NCBI RefSeq assembly: GCF_001017125.1
Contig: NZ_JXOJ01000001.1
Coordinates: 139,961 to 203,960, forward strand
Direction of reading: 5' to 3'
From: Methanoculleus sediminis
GTDB taxonomy: Archaea > Halobacteriota > Methanomicrobia > Methanomicrobiales > Methanoculleaceae
DNA length: 64,000 nucleotides
Part shown: positions 17,346-25,722 of the stretch, in pieces
Position numbering within the stretch: the stretch's first letter is position 1
How the letters are laid out: the number at the start of each line of letters is the position of its first letter
Made by a program: the position numbers and the translations under genes
Notes under the pieces: generated by a model
The model's database searches: none
Told to the model about the DNA's origin: nothing
The model's input: only the letters and a program-made list of their open reading frames with translations

Positions 17346-18220
17346 GCACCTCCAGTCATCATATATCCGAGGATATAGGCGAGGATCGCCAGGTTCACGA
17401 TGCCGATCACTGCGGCGAACCACCCGCTCTTCAGCGCCGCCTGCCACCGAACCCGTGCGGTGACGTTGTCGATGAAGATCTCGGCGAGATACGTCACCAC
17501 GACCGCGATGATCCCGATCACGGGGTTCCAGGCAAAGAAGAGGTAGACGAACCCGAGCAGGAAGACGTTCTCGTACCAGTGGGCGATCTCGACCTGGGCG
17601 AGCGTCGATCCCGAGAACTCCGTCGTGATGCCCTTGACGATCTCCTGGTGCGCGTGGTGCGACGTCGAGATGTCGAAGGGCGACTTCCTGAGTTTGATCG
17701 TGAGGATGGTCGCGAAGCCGAGGAAGACGCCGGGCAGGTAGAGGATGGCCGGTATGGTCGTCACGGCGATATCGGCGACGTAGAAACTGTTCGTGATCAT
17801 GTAGAGCCCGACGGCCGCGAGGATGATCATCGGTTCGTAGGCCATCAGCTGGATCAGTTCGCGCTCCGCCCCGATGTGGCTGTAGGGCGAGTGAACCGCG
17901 TAGGCCCCGAGCACCAGGAAGACGTGGGCGAGCGTGAAGGCGAAGATGATCAGTAAGAGGTCCCCTCCCGCGAAGAAGAGCGCGCCGGAGAGGGCGATGA
18001 AGATCAGGTAGGCGAGAACGTAGAAGTTCTGCGCCGTCGTGACGACGACACTCTCCTTCTCGAAGAGTTTCCCTACGTCGTAGAAGGGCTGCAGGAGCGG
18101 CGGCCCGACCCTCCCCTGCATCCGTGCGGTGATCTTTCTGTCGACTCCCGCGATGAGGCCGCCGACGACGGGGGCGAGGACGAGGAAGAGTACCGCTCCT
18201 ATCAGCCAGGTCCAGGTCAT
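17342..18220 (-). CDS. echB: Ech-type hydrogenase membrane subunit B (NuoH-like)
   Basis: A 292-residue membrane protein with about eight helices. It has the NuoH/EchB landmarks DRKITARMQGRVGPP near residue 28, ERELIQLMAYEP and RKSPFDISTSHHAHQEIVKG. These charged loops join the membrane arm to the hydrogenase module. The ATG overlaps the echA stop by four bases. Confidence 0.93.
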   Translation of the reverse strand: MTWTWLIGAVLFLVLAPVVGGLIAGVDRKITARMQGRVGPPLLQPFYDVGKLFEKESVVVTTAQNFYVLAYLIFIALSGALFFAGGDLLLIIFAFTLAHVFLVLGAYAVHSPYSHIGAERELIQLMAYEPMIILAAVGLYMITNSFYVADIAVTTIPAILYLPGVFLGFATILTIKLRKSPFDISTSHHAHQEIVKGITTEFSGSTLAQVEIAHWYENVFLLGFVYLFFAWNPVIGIIAVVVTYLAEIFIDNVTARVRWQAALKSGWFAAVIGIVNLAILAYILGYMMTGGA

Positions 18221-20127
18221 AGCGCCACCCCCGCGAGAACCCACGATGCCAGGATCAGGACGGTGCAGACCACTGCTCCCGGGAGGAAGAGTTTTGCCTC
18301 GCCGAAGTACTCGGCGAGGTAGTAGTTCCGGGTCTGTGCCTCCCGGGTCAGGCCGAGCGATCCGGCGAAGTGCAGATCCGGCGTCGCCGGCCTCCCGCCC
18401 ATGTAGGCCGGGAGGCGCTTCGCGCTTCTCCTGAAGAGGAGGAACGAGACCGGGAGGATCAGCAGGAGGGCCATCATCAGGAGCATGATGGCGACGTTCG
18501 CCTGCGCCATGAGCGCCGTAACCCCGTAGATGGCAAGGACGTACGGCTCGATCAGTATCGAGGAGATGACCGGGAAGAGGAGAACGGCCGCTATCACGAG
18601 GCCGGTGATGATATAGAGGGGGCCCCAGGACTCCTCGAAGAACCCTTTCTCCACCCGCTCCTGGTTCCTGGTGACCGCGACGAGTTTGCCCATCCATTTA
18701 GCCCAGAAAAAGACCGTGATGGCGCTCCCGTAGGCGAGGAGCGCGATGAAGATCAGGCCGAAGGGAGCCTGGACCTGGACGAACGCCTCGATCGCCGCCC
18801 ACTTGGAGATCAGCATACCGAAGGGCGCAAGGAACATGCCGGCGATCCCGATGAACATCATCACCGCCATCCTGGGCATCCGGACGATCAGGCCCTCCAT
18901 ATCCTCGATGTCCCGGCTCCCGATCCGGTGCTCGATCGCCCCTGTCCCGAGGAAGAGAAGCGCCTTCGCGACGGCGTGGAAGATGATCAGGAGAATGGCG
19001 GCCCAGACGAGCATGTAGGTTCCGACACCCGCACAGGCGGCTATCAGGCCGAGGTTCGCTATCGTCGAGTAGGCGAGAACCAGTTTTGCGTTGTTCTGCG
19101 ATATCGCGATAGCGGATGCGACGACGAAGGTCACGGCGCCGACGAGGCCGATGGAGAACCCGGCAAGCGTCCCGGCAAAGACCGGCGAGAACCTGACCAG
19201 GATGTAGACGCCGGCCTTGACCATGGTGCTCGAGTGGAGCAGGGCCGAGACCGGGGTCGGGGCCACCATCGCCCCGAGAAGCCAGGAGGAGAAGGGCATC
19301 AGCGCGGCTTTCGTTATCCCGGCAAACCCGATCAGGGCGGCCGGAAGCAGGATGATGGCCGCATCACTGGAGGCGAGCACCCGGGCGAGATCGATGCCGC
19401 CGCTCGTCGCCTCGGTTGCGGCGAGGATGATGAGCGCGACGACGAACGCGACCCCGCCGAGAAGGTTCATCACCAGCGCGCGGAAGGCGTTATTCGTCGC
19501 TTCTTCGGTCTCCGAGTAGCCGATCAGCAGGAACGATGTGATTGTGGTGATCTCCCAGAAGAAGAAGACCCACATGAGGTTGTTCGAGAAGACCAGGCCG
19601 AACATCGCGGCAAGGAAGACGAAGATGACGAAGAAGAACATCTTCTGCCGGTTACGCACCTCCGGGTGGTGGTGGTGATAGGTCTCCATGTACCTGACCG
19701 CGTATACGGCTATGAGGCTCCCGATGATCCCGATGATCAGGGCCATGATGATGGAGAACTGGTCGATGAAGAGGTTGTTGACCGCATGAAGGCTCCCCGA
19801 GAACGTGGCCTCGAGGTATACCACCAGCGCCGCCTGGATGACGGCCAGCGCGATTGCCGGGTAATTCCTGAACTTGGCGCCCATGTAGATGATGAAGAGC
19901 GCGAGACCCATCTCGATGGCTACCATGGCGAGGCTGACCGTCTCCGACGGCGCGGCGAAATAGACCGCGCCCTCGAGCGCATACCGCATAAGCAGGTATA
20001 TCGAAGCCCCGCCGATAGCGAGAGCCGAGAGGGCGACCACCGCGTAGCGCAGCGTCGTCCGCTTCACGAACAATAAAAGGCACGCGACGAGGATGGGGAA
20101 TAATATTAGGAAGAGCAGCGTCTGCAC
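18217..20127 (-). CDS. echA: Ech-type hydrogenase membrane subunit A (NuoL/antiporter-like)
   Basis: A 636-residue, strongly hydrophobic protein of the NuoL/MrpA antiporter family with about 15-16 helices. Key segments are NLMWVFFFWEITTITSFLLIGY, with the conserved Glu of the fifth helix, and ALMPFSSWLLGAMVAPTPVSALLHSSTMVKAGVY, with the conserved Lys and His residues of the ion channel. It opens the operon and would move H+ or Na+ when ferredoxin and H2 react. Having a single antiporter-like subunit fits Ech rather than the many-subunit Eha or Mbh. Confidence 0.93.
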   Translation of the reverse strand: MQTLLFLILFPILVACLLLFVKRTTLRYAVVALSALAIGGASIYLLMRYALEGAVYFAAPSETVSLAMVAIEMGLALFIIYMGAKFRNYPAIALAVIQAALVVYLEATFSGSLHAVNNLFIDQFSIIMALIIGIIGSLIAVYAVRYMETYHHHHPEVRNRQKMFFFVIFVFLAAMFGLVFSNNLMWVFFFWEITTITSFLLIGYSETEEATNNAFRALVMNLLGGVAFVVALIILAATEATSGGIDLARVLASSDAAIILLPAALIGFAGITKAALMPFSSWLLGAMVAPTPVSALLHSSTMVKAGVYILVRFSPVFAGTLAGFSIGLVGAVTFVVASAIAISQNNAKLVLAYSTIANLGLIAACAGVGTYMLVWAAILLIIFHAVAKALLFLGTGAIEHRIGSRDIEDMEGLIVRMPRMAVMMFIGIAGMFLAPFGMLISKWAAIEAFVQVQAPFGLIFIALLAYGSAITVFFWAKWMGKLVAVTRNQERVEKGFFEESWGPLYIITGLVIAAVLLFPVISSILIEPYVLAIYGVTALMAQANVAIMLLMMALLLILPVSFLLFRRSAKRLPAYMGGRPATPDLHFAGSLGLTREAQTRNYYLAEYFGEAKLFLPGAVVCTVLILASWVLAGVAL

Positions 20128-20157
20128 TATTGTCCCTCGTAGGGTACCTATGCCCTA

Positions 20158-20174
20158 CTTGCATAATTAATCAT
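20158..20174 (-). promoter_or_regulatory. TATA box for the ech operon
   Basis: On the minus strand ATGATTAATTATGCAAG lies about 35 bases before the echA start, predicting a short leader near 20141. Confidence 0.45.
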
Positions 20175-20303
20175 TCCAAATGAGCACCCGGGGCATCGGC
20201 CGGTGCATGCCTGCTGCCGCTATGCCGGGCACGGGGACACGACGACATCCCCGGAAACCATGCCCGGATATCGGGGATCGCCGCTACTCCGGTTCGCACG
20301 GTA

Positions 20304-20645
20304 TCACGCCCCGAACGCCTCCTCCGTGCTGGCATCGCCCCGGTAGCGCGGGATGAAGTGGATGTGGACGTGCATGACGTTCTGGCCCGCGGCCTCCCCG
20401 ACGTTGACGCCGATGTTGTAGCCGTCGGGGTGACGGTCGCGGTCGGTGATCCTCCTGCAGTCGTCGATGAGCCGGGCGAGGGCCGTCCTCTCTTCATCGG
20501 TCGTATCGAAGTAACTCCCGACGTGCCGGAAGGGGATCACGAGCAGATGGCCGGGGTTCACCGGGTGGATGTCGTAGCGGGCGTAGCAGAGGTCGTTAGC
20601 GGCAACAATATCCTCGGGGGCCGGGTTGCAGAACGGGCATGACAT
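20304..20645 (-). CDS. HIT family nucleotide-binding protein
   Basis: A 113-residue histidine-triad protein. It begins with a possible zinc site, MSCPFCNPAP, and carries HPVNPGHLLVIPFRHVGSY. The catalytic triad is QNVMHVHIHFIPRY (H-x-H-x-H). HIT proteins hydrolyse nucleoside phosphoramidates and dinucleotide polyphosphates through the central His. It is the last gene of the rnc-DUF362-HIT set, 50 bases after the DUF362 gene. Confidence 0.93.
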   Translation of the reverse strand: MSCPFCNPAPEDIVAANDLCYARYDIHPVNPGHLLVIPFRHVGSYFDTTDEERTALARLIDDCRRITDRDRHPDGYNIGVNVGEAAGQNVMHVHIHFIPRYRGDASTEEAFGA

Positions 20646-20695
20646 GGCCCCTGCTCTTTCTCCGATCGGCCATGAGTGTTTTGGCGGGGGTGTCT

Positions 20696-21874
20696 TCACC
20701 CGAGCAGGCGGGCGAGGAGTTTCCCGGTGAGGCCCCGGGAGAGGGCGATGGCGCGCTCGGTGCACATCTCGTGACAGCAGTAACACCGGATGCAGCGCGA
20801 CAGATCGATCGTCGCCTTACCTTCGGCGACGGTGATCGCGTGCACGGGGCATATCCGCTCGCACTTCCCACAGCCGATGCACGAAGACGCGATCACGCCG
20901 GGCCGGGGGGCGTAGGTTCGCCCGAACCGCTGGACGACGGCGAGCATCACCCGCCGCCAGACGCCCGCCCTGCCCCCGGTATAGGTCGAGGGTTTCCGGA
21001 AGTCCGGGACCGCGAACTCCGCCGGGTCGTCGCCGATCGTCCTGACGGTCCCGGGATCGAGAAGCCCGCGCTCGGCCGCGATTCTCGTGCTTCCGATCTC
21101 GAGCGGGTCCATGCCGATGAGCCGCGCGAGGACGGTGTCCACGGCCGCGTAATCGCTCCCGGCAAGGATGACCCCGATCGTTCGCGGGCTGCCCGCCTGG
21201 GGGCCGTCCCCCTCCATCCCCATGACCGCGTCCACGATCTGGAGCCGGGGTTTCACGCATTCGTTGAGGTCGACGAGCATTCGGCCGAAGGCGTACTCGT
21301 CCTGGAACCGGAAGTGGAAGACCGGTTTCTCGAGTCCCGGGATGATCCCGAAGAGGTTCTTTGCGGCACCGGTCATCCGCGTCCACATGTGGGTCTTGGC
21401 TTTCGAGACGACCACGATCGCGTCGGCCTCTACGGCGGGGGTGATGATGGAGAACTGTTTCATCACCTCGCCTTCCGAGAACGGTACTATCTGCGAGCCG
21501 GTGTCGTAGTTCAGGGCGGTGCCGGTCTCTTCGGCCACCGCGGCAAACCCCGACCGCGCGTATGCCCGCCGCAGGTTCGCCTCGCTGTAGACGATCCCCG
21601 CCCCGGGGCTGTCGGCGATGACGACCCGGCATCCGTGCTCCGTAAGAAGCCGGGCGACGGCAGCGACGACCGCCGGGTGCGTGGTGACGCACCGTTCCGG
21701 TTCCTGCCCCTGCAGGAGGTTCGGCTTGAGGAGGACGCTCTCTCCCGGCGACACAAACCTCCCGATGCCACCGACGAGGTCGACCGCACGGCGGACGGCC
21801 GCATCGACCTTCCCCGGCGCGTAGTCGTCGCACCGGGCGACCGCGACCGTCGCGTCCCGGCCGGCCGGCCGCAT
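20696..21874 (-). CDS. DUF362 iron-sulfur protein
   Basis: This is a 392-residue protein. Residues 1-300 form a DUF362 domain (VLLKPNLLQG near 47, VSKAKTHMWTRMTGAAKNLFG near 155, DYAAVDTVLARLIG near 240). Residues 335-380 carry two [4Fe-4S] ferredoxin-type motifs, CIGCGKCERICPVHAI and CIRCYCCHEMCTERAI. Family members are often linked to uncharacterised redox steps. It lies one base after the rnc stop codon, so co-transcription with rnc is very likely. Start is the ATG at 21874. Confidence 0.88.
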   Translation of the reverse strand: MRPAGRDATVAVARCDDYAPGKVDAAVRRAVDLVGGIGRFVSPGESVLLKPNLLQGQEPERCVTTHPAVVAAVARLLTEHGCRVVIADSPGAGIVYSEANLRRAYARSGFAAVAEETGTALNYDTGSQIVPFSEGEVMKQFSIITPAVEADAIVVVSKAKTHMWTRMTGAAKNLFGIIPGLEKPVFHFRFQDEYAFGRMLVDLNECVKPRLQIVDAVMGMEGDGPQAGSPRTIGVILAGSDYAAVDTVLARLIGMDPLEIGSTRIAAERGLLDPGTVRTIGDDPAEFAVPDFRKPSTYTGGRAGVWRRVMLAVVQRFGRTYAPRPGVIASSCIGCGKCERICPVHAITVAEGKATIDLSRCIRCYCCHEMCTERAIALSRGLTGKLLARLLG

Positions 21875-21875
21875 C

Positions 21876-22652
21876 TCATCCCCTCCCGATGCGGCCGAGC
21901 GCCTCTTTTGCCGCGAGCATCGCCGCGCCCTGTTTGGTTCTTGCCTCGCCCTCTCCGAACGGAATTCCCCCGACCGTCACCCGGGCGGCCCAGACCGGGC
22001 AGTTCCCGGGGCCGGTCTGCCGGAAGGCGTACTCGAGGTCGCCGAGGTTCTCCCGTGCGACGTACTCCTGGAGCCTTCCGCGATAGTTCCTGTGGGTGTC
22101 GCACTCCGCGATCTCTTCTTCGAAGATCGCGAGCACCACATCCCGGGCGACGTCGAGGCCGCGGTCGAGGTAGATCGCGCCGATCAGGGCTTCGAAGGCA
22201 TCGGCGACGATCGAGTCGGTCGGCGGCTGCCCGCGCCGCCTGACGGCGCCGTCGATGCCGAGGCCCTGCCGCCGGACGATCTCGGCGAGTTTCGTGTTCC
22301 TGGTCACCTGGAGCCTCCGGTTCATCTCGCCCGGCGGGAGATCGTACTCGCCGTAGAGGTGGTCGGCTATGACGAAGTCGAGGACGTAGTTCCCCAGAAA
22401 CTCGAGTCGTTCGTTGTCCTCGAACGTCGCTGCCGGGTACTCCCCGCGGTTCGCGTACGACCGGTGGGTCAGCGCCCGGTCGTAGAGGGAAAGGGCGGCG
22501 TCCGCGACGTCGGTGATCCCGAACGGGGGGCGGGCGAGGAGCGCACGCACTTCCGCCTCCCGGTCGAGGGCGCCGGGCTCCGGGCGCCGGGGGAGCCTTC
22601 TCCTGCAAAGGCTGCCGATACGAAATCTGGTCCAGATGGTGGAGAGTTTCAT
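21876..22652 (-). CDS. rnc: ribonuclease III with double-stranded RNA-binding domain
   Basis: A 258-residue RNase III. The catalytic domain (about 45-185) shows LTHRSYANRG, the signature NERLEFLGN (80-88) and VADAFEALIGAIYLDRG (149-165). Residues 188-258 form the dsRNA-binding domain (RGRLQEYV...GEARTKQGAAMLAAKEAL). Catalytic acids E81, E84, D151 and E154 are present, but the position of E. coli Asp45 is Asn88, a metal-ligand change that could weaken cleavage. RNase III is uncommon in archaea. Residues 1-30 form a basic extension. It leads the operon with DUF362 and HIT and diverges from the exonuclease-like gene. Confidence 0.93.
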   Translation of the reverse strand: MKLSTIWTRFRIGSLCRRRLPRRPEPGALDREAEVRALLARPPFGITDVADAALSLYDRALTHRSYANRGEYPAATFEDNERLEFLGNYVLDFVIADHLYGEYDLPPGEMNRRLQVTRNTKLAEIVRRQGLGIDGAVRRRGQPPTDSIVADAFEALIGAIYLDRGLDVARDVVLAIFEEEIAECDTHRNYRGRLQEYVARENLGDLEYAFRQTGPGNCPVWAARVTVGGIPFGEGEARTKQGAAMLAAKEALGRIGRG

Positions 22653-22663
22653 GTCCGTCGGGT

Positions 22664-22677
22664 GCAGGACGTCCTGC
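22664..22677. promoter_or_regulatory. perfect 14-bp palindrome between rnc and the exonuclease-like gene
   Basis: GCAGGACGTCCTGC is an exact dyad in the 41-base space between the two divergent start codons. It is well placed to act as an operator for both genes. On the minus strand it lies just after a TATA-like CAAAGGTTTATC (22711-22722) and close to the expected rnc transcription start. Confidence 0.45.
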
Positions 22678-22693
22678 TGCTCTTCTCTATAGA

Positions 22694-23584
22694 ATGGCTT
22701 ATGTCCTGCCGGATAAACCTTTGCCGGAGACGGAACATCCGGGAAACCTTTTCGTTGCCGCCGGAGAGATCTTATTCGTGGTGCAGCCGGCAGCGGACGA
22801 GGCGGGCAGGCGTGTCTATCTGGACATCGAGTTCGGGTACGTCTACGGCACCTGTCGGGAGGTCATGATGCCGATCGAGATCGGTGCGGTCGTTCACCGG
22901 TCAGGGGAAGATAGCGTCCGCTACGTCGGCGAGCAGTTCCGCTATGATATCGACGTCGAGATATGGAAGAAAGTGACCGACGAGTGCGGCAAGACCGTCG
23001 GTGTCGCGACGACCGTGGCAAACATGGGGCGCGGCGAGTACGGGATGCCCTACGATCACTCCTACCGGATCCCGGGCGACGGGGTGCCCGCGGCAAAGAC
23101 GACGGCAAAAAAAGCGTTTGCCGATCTTCGGCTCTTCATGGATTCGATCGTCTCGTCTGGGGATGCCCCGGCGATAGTCGTTTTTGCTGCGGATATGGAG
23201 AAGCGAGCCTTCCGGGCCGCAGATTTCTCGCTCGACGGGTGCGTGCTGGTCGACCTCCAGCGGGAGATCCGGCGACGCTTCCAGATGAAACAGGTCCTCT
23301 CCCTCGACCGCCTCGCCCGGCTCATCGATTTTTCCGCCGACGACTCCACCGTCGCCTCGACGCACTTCCGGTATCCCGTCCCGCGGGAGTACCGCCACCT
23401 CCTCGCCGCCCACCGGGGGATGGGCGACGCCGTCCGGACGTTCCTGCTCGCACGGGAGTTCCAGGAGAATCTCCCGCATCTCGAAGAGCGCATCCGCACC
23501 CTCACGGAGACCTGCGAGAGCGAGGAGGGGGGCTGCCGGAACGGTTCGGCCGGAAACGCGACCGACGGTACGGCGGGAACCTGA
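22694..23584 (+). CDS. divergent DnaQ-like (DEDDh) 3'-5' exonuclease-family protein
   Basis: A 296-residue protein I assign from motifs only. Exo I is VYLDIEFGYVYG (D44, E46), followed by MPIEIGAVV as in DnaQ folds. Exo II is weak: VVFAADMEKRAF with D167 where HNA-FD is usual. Exo III is AAHRGMGDAVRTFLL with H240 and D245. The C-terminal 25 residues are Gly/Asn/Thr-rich and probably disordered. The start is uncertain: the ATG at 22694 leaves no room for a leader, whereas a GTG at 22778 has GGAG eleven bases upstream and keeps all motifs. It diverges from rnc. Confidence 0.65.
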   Translation: MAYVLPDKPLPETEHPGNLFVAAGEILFVVQPAADEAGRRVYLDIEFGYVYGTCREVMMPIEIGAVVHRSGEDSVRYVGEQFRYDIDVEIWKKVTDECGKTVGVATTVANMGRGEYGMPYDHSYRIPGDGVPAAKTTAKKAFADLRLFMDSIVSSGDAPAIVVFAADMEKRAFRAADFSLDGCVLVDLQREIRRRFQMKQVLSLDRLARLIDFSADDSTVASTHFRYPVPREYRHLLAAHRGMGDAVRTFLLAREFQENLPHLEERIRTLTETCESEEGGCRNGSAGNATDGTAGT

Positions 23585-23598
23585 GCGCGGGAGTCCCG

Positions 23599-24849
23599 TT
23601 ACTGGCAGTCCTTCACCGGAAGTGCCGTTCTCCGCACCGAACACTCCGGCGCGGGTTCGAAGGCTTCGTCCGCCTCCCGGTACGGCCCGGTCAGCAGGGC
23701 TTCGATCACCGTGCCTTCGCAGATGCTGCTGGTGCCTGCGGGGACGTGCAGGTAAGCGTTTGCACGCACCAATGCCATCTGCGTGCCGCCTCCCCGGCGC
23801 AGGGGAGTCGCGGTGTAGCGATCGCCTGCCCGCGAGACGGTGAGGAGAACGAACTCGTCGTAGCCGGGATCTGCCGTGATCGTCCTGTCGAGCCGGGCGC
23901 GGAGGCGCTCCGCCGGCCGGGGGTGAAATCCCCACGCCGCGAGCAGGGGGAGGGCGAGCTCCCGTACGGCTGTCAGGGCGGCGATCGGGTATCCCGGGAG
24001 CCCGATGATCGGTTTGCCGTCGACACGGCCGATAATGGCCGGTTCACCCGGTTTAATCGCGATGCCGTGGACGAGCACCTCGCCGAGGTCGCCGATGATG
24101 GCGGCAGTAAAATCCCGGGTGCCTGCCGACGACCCGGCGGAGATCAGGAGGAGATCGTTTTCCCGGATGCCGTCAGTGATGGCCTGCCGGAGCAGTACGG
24201 GATCGTCGTGGACGATTGCGTGGCGGGTGCAGGTGGCGCCGGCCTCTCCGAGCAGTGCCGCGCTAGCGGCGGTGTTGCTCTCGACGGCCCCTCCCGGCCC
24301 CGGGCACTCGCCTGCCGGTACCAGTTCGCTCCCCGTCGGGATGAGGCCGACCTTCACCTCCCGCACGTCCACCATGGCGATCCCGCAGGAGAGGAGCGCC
24401 CCGATATCGCAGGGGCGTATCCGGTGTTCGGCCGGGAGGATCAGCTCACCCCGCCGGATCTCCGAGCCGGCCGGATGGATATGCTCTCCGGGGAGCACCG
24501 GGTTGTCGGTATACCAGTTCCCGTCCTTTTCGACGACGTCCTCGATCATGACGACCGCATCGTAGCCGGTGGGGATTGCGTTCCCGGTGTTCACCCGGTG
24601 CGGGTTTTTGAGCGGGACGGGGCTTCCGCCGCCCGTCCCGGGTGTCGCGCCGCTCTCGACGGCGAAACCGTCTCTGGCGGCGATATCTGTTTCCGGAACG
24701 GTCAGCAGCGAGCAGACGGGTTTCGCCGTCACCCGTCCGGCCGCCCCGGCAACCGGGAGGGTGACAGTCCCGTCGGGGCACGGAAAGGCCGAACGCAGCA
24801 GCTCCCTGACCTGTGCAAGCGGTTTTGACGCGAGGCGCCGTCTCACCAT
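23599..24849 (-). CDS. moeA: molybdopterin molybdenumtransferase MoeA
   Basis: A 416-residue MoeA that inserts molybdate or tungstate into adenylylated molybdopterin. Family landmarks are ETDIAARDGFAV near residue 55, VNTGNAIPTGYDAVVMIEDV near 105, VGLIPTGSELV, LLISAGSSAGTRDFT and GLPGYPIAAL. It lies just downstream of fwdC on the same strand, matching the pterin cofactor of Fwd. A T-run after fwdC suggests it may have its own transcript. The C-terminal 25 residues (EADEAFEPAPECSVRRT) are a variable tail. Confidence 0.93.
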   Translation of the reverse strand: MVRRRLASKPLAQVRELLRSAFPCPDGTVTLPVAGAAGRVTAKPVCSLLTVPETDIAARDGFAVESGATPGTGGGSPVPLKNPHRVNTGNAIPTGYDAVVMIEDVVEKDGNWYTDNPVLPGEHIHPAGSEIRRGELILPAEHRIRPCDIGALLSCGIAMVDVREVKVGLIPTGSELVPAGECPGPGGAVESNTAASAALLGEAGATCTRHAIVHDDPVLLRQAITDGIRENDLLLISAGSSAGTRDFTAAIIGDLGEVLVHGIAIKPGEPAIIGRVDGKPIIGLPGYPIAALTAVRELALPLLAAWGFHPRPAERLRARLDRTITADPGYDEFVLLTVSRAGDRYTATPLRRGGGTQMALVRANAYLHVPAGTSSICEGTVIEALLTGPYREADEAFEPAPECSVRRTALPVKDCQ

Positions 24850-24898
24850 AACGTTACGCCCATATCATCGTCTCTTCCCGGCGGCGCCGGCAGTTCCT

Positions 24899-24908
24899 GT
24901 AAAAAAAG
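24899..24908 (-). terminator. T-run terminator directly after fwdC
   Basis: Seven consecutive T residues on the minus strand follow the fwdC stop codon immediately. This fits an archaeal terminator for the fwd operon. Confidence 0.5.
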
Positions 24909-25709
24909 TTAGATTCGGGTGTAGAGGTTCGCATACACCGTCTTGCCCTTGGAGACCGGATGGCGTTCGCCGAGGTCCCCGATGTAGTGGGCGAATCGGG
25001 CGGTCTCGCCGTCGACCTCCTGCTCGACCTCGCCGACCATCTGGAATCCCGGGAGCGGGTTCTCGATCGTTCCGTAGACGTAGATGTCGCCTTTCACCAT
25101 CTGTCCGCCGACACGGCCTTTAGCGTTGCCCTTGATGATGACGGTGCCACCTTCGCCGTGGGTGGAGACATGGATGTCCGCGTCGCCGCCGATGACGATC
25201 GTCCCGCCGTTGATGAACGTGGCGGTATCGTTCGCGACGCTTCCGGCGACCCGGATCAGCCCGCCCTGCATGCCGCGCCACTCGCCGCGGGGGGATGAGC
25301 CCAGGTGGCTCTTGGCGTTTCCGTCGACGACGAGTTCGCCGCCTTCCATCCCGATGCCGCAGAACGAGTCGACGTCCCCTTTGACGTGGATCTTCCCGCC
25401 CTTCATCCAGCCGCCGATGTACATATCGGCGTTGCCTTCGATGACGATCTCGCCGGCGGTCATCTGCTGCCCGATCCTTTTTACGCGGGTGCAGTCTCCC
25501 CGGAGAACGATCTTCGTCTCTTCAGCCGTCGCTGCACCGTCGCCTTCAACGGTGAAGTACTTCCCGAGCGGGCTCTTCTGTTTGCCTTCCCAGACATCGA
25601 GGGCAGCTATCTCGGCGGCTTTCTTGCCTGCGAAGTTGTCCGGAGTGATGTTCTGCCCCTCAAGCATGAGCTCGGGGGAGTTGGTCAGGGTGAGGGTTAC
25701 TGTCTTCAT
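24909..25709 (-). CDS. fwdC: formylmethanofuran dehydrogenase subunit C
   Basis: A 266-residue FwdC. A long run of beta-helix repeats with GG/GN turns (GEIVIEGNADMYIGGWMKGG, GELVVDGNAKSHLG, GTVIIKGNAKGRVGG) resembles the glutamate synthase C-terminal domain, as in all FwdC. It scaffolds the complex that makes formylmethanofuran from CO2. ATG 25709 is chosen over upstream in-frame starts because GAGGTGA ends about eight bases before it. Fourth and last gene of fwdDBAC. Confidence 0.95.
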   Translation of the reverse strand: MKTVTLTLTNSPELMLEGQNITPDNFAGKKAAEIAALDVWEGKQKSPLGKYFTVEGDGAATAEETKIVLRGDCTRVKRIGQQMTAGEIVIEGNADMYIGGWMKGGKIHVKGDVDSFCGIGMEGGELVVDGNAKSHLGSSPRGEWRGMQGGLIRVAGSVANDTATFINGGTIVIGGDADIHVSTHGEGGTVIIKGNAKGRVGGQMVKGDIYVYGTIENPLPGFQMVGEVEQEVDGETARFAHYIGDLGERHPVSKGKTVYANLYTRI

Positions 25710-25722
25710 GCTTCTCATCACC

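Noticed and set aside
15013..20127. Hydrogenase cluster considered as Eha, Ehb or Mbh
   Set aside because: Only six subunits in the order A-B-C-D-E-F with one antiporter-like protein; Eha, Ehb and Mbh have many more membrane subunits.
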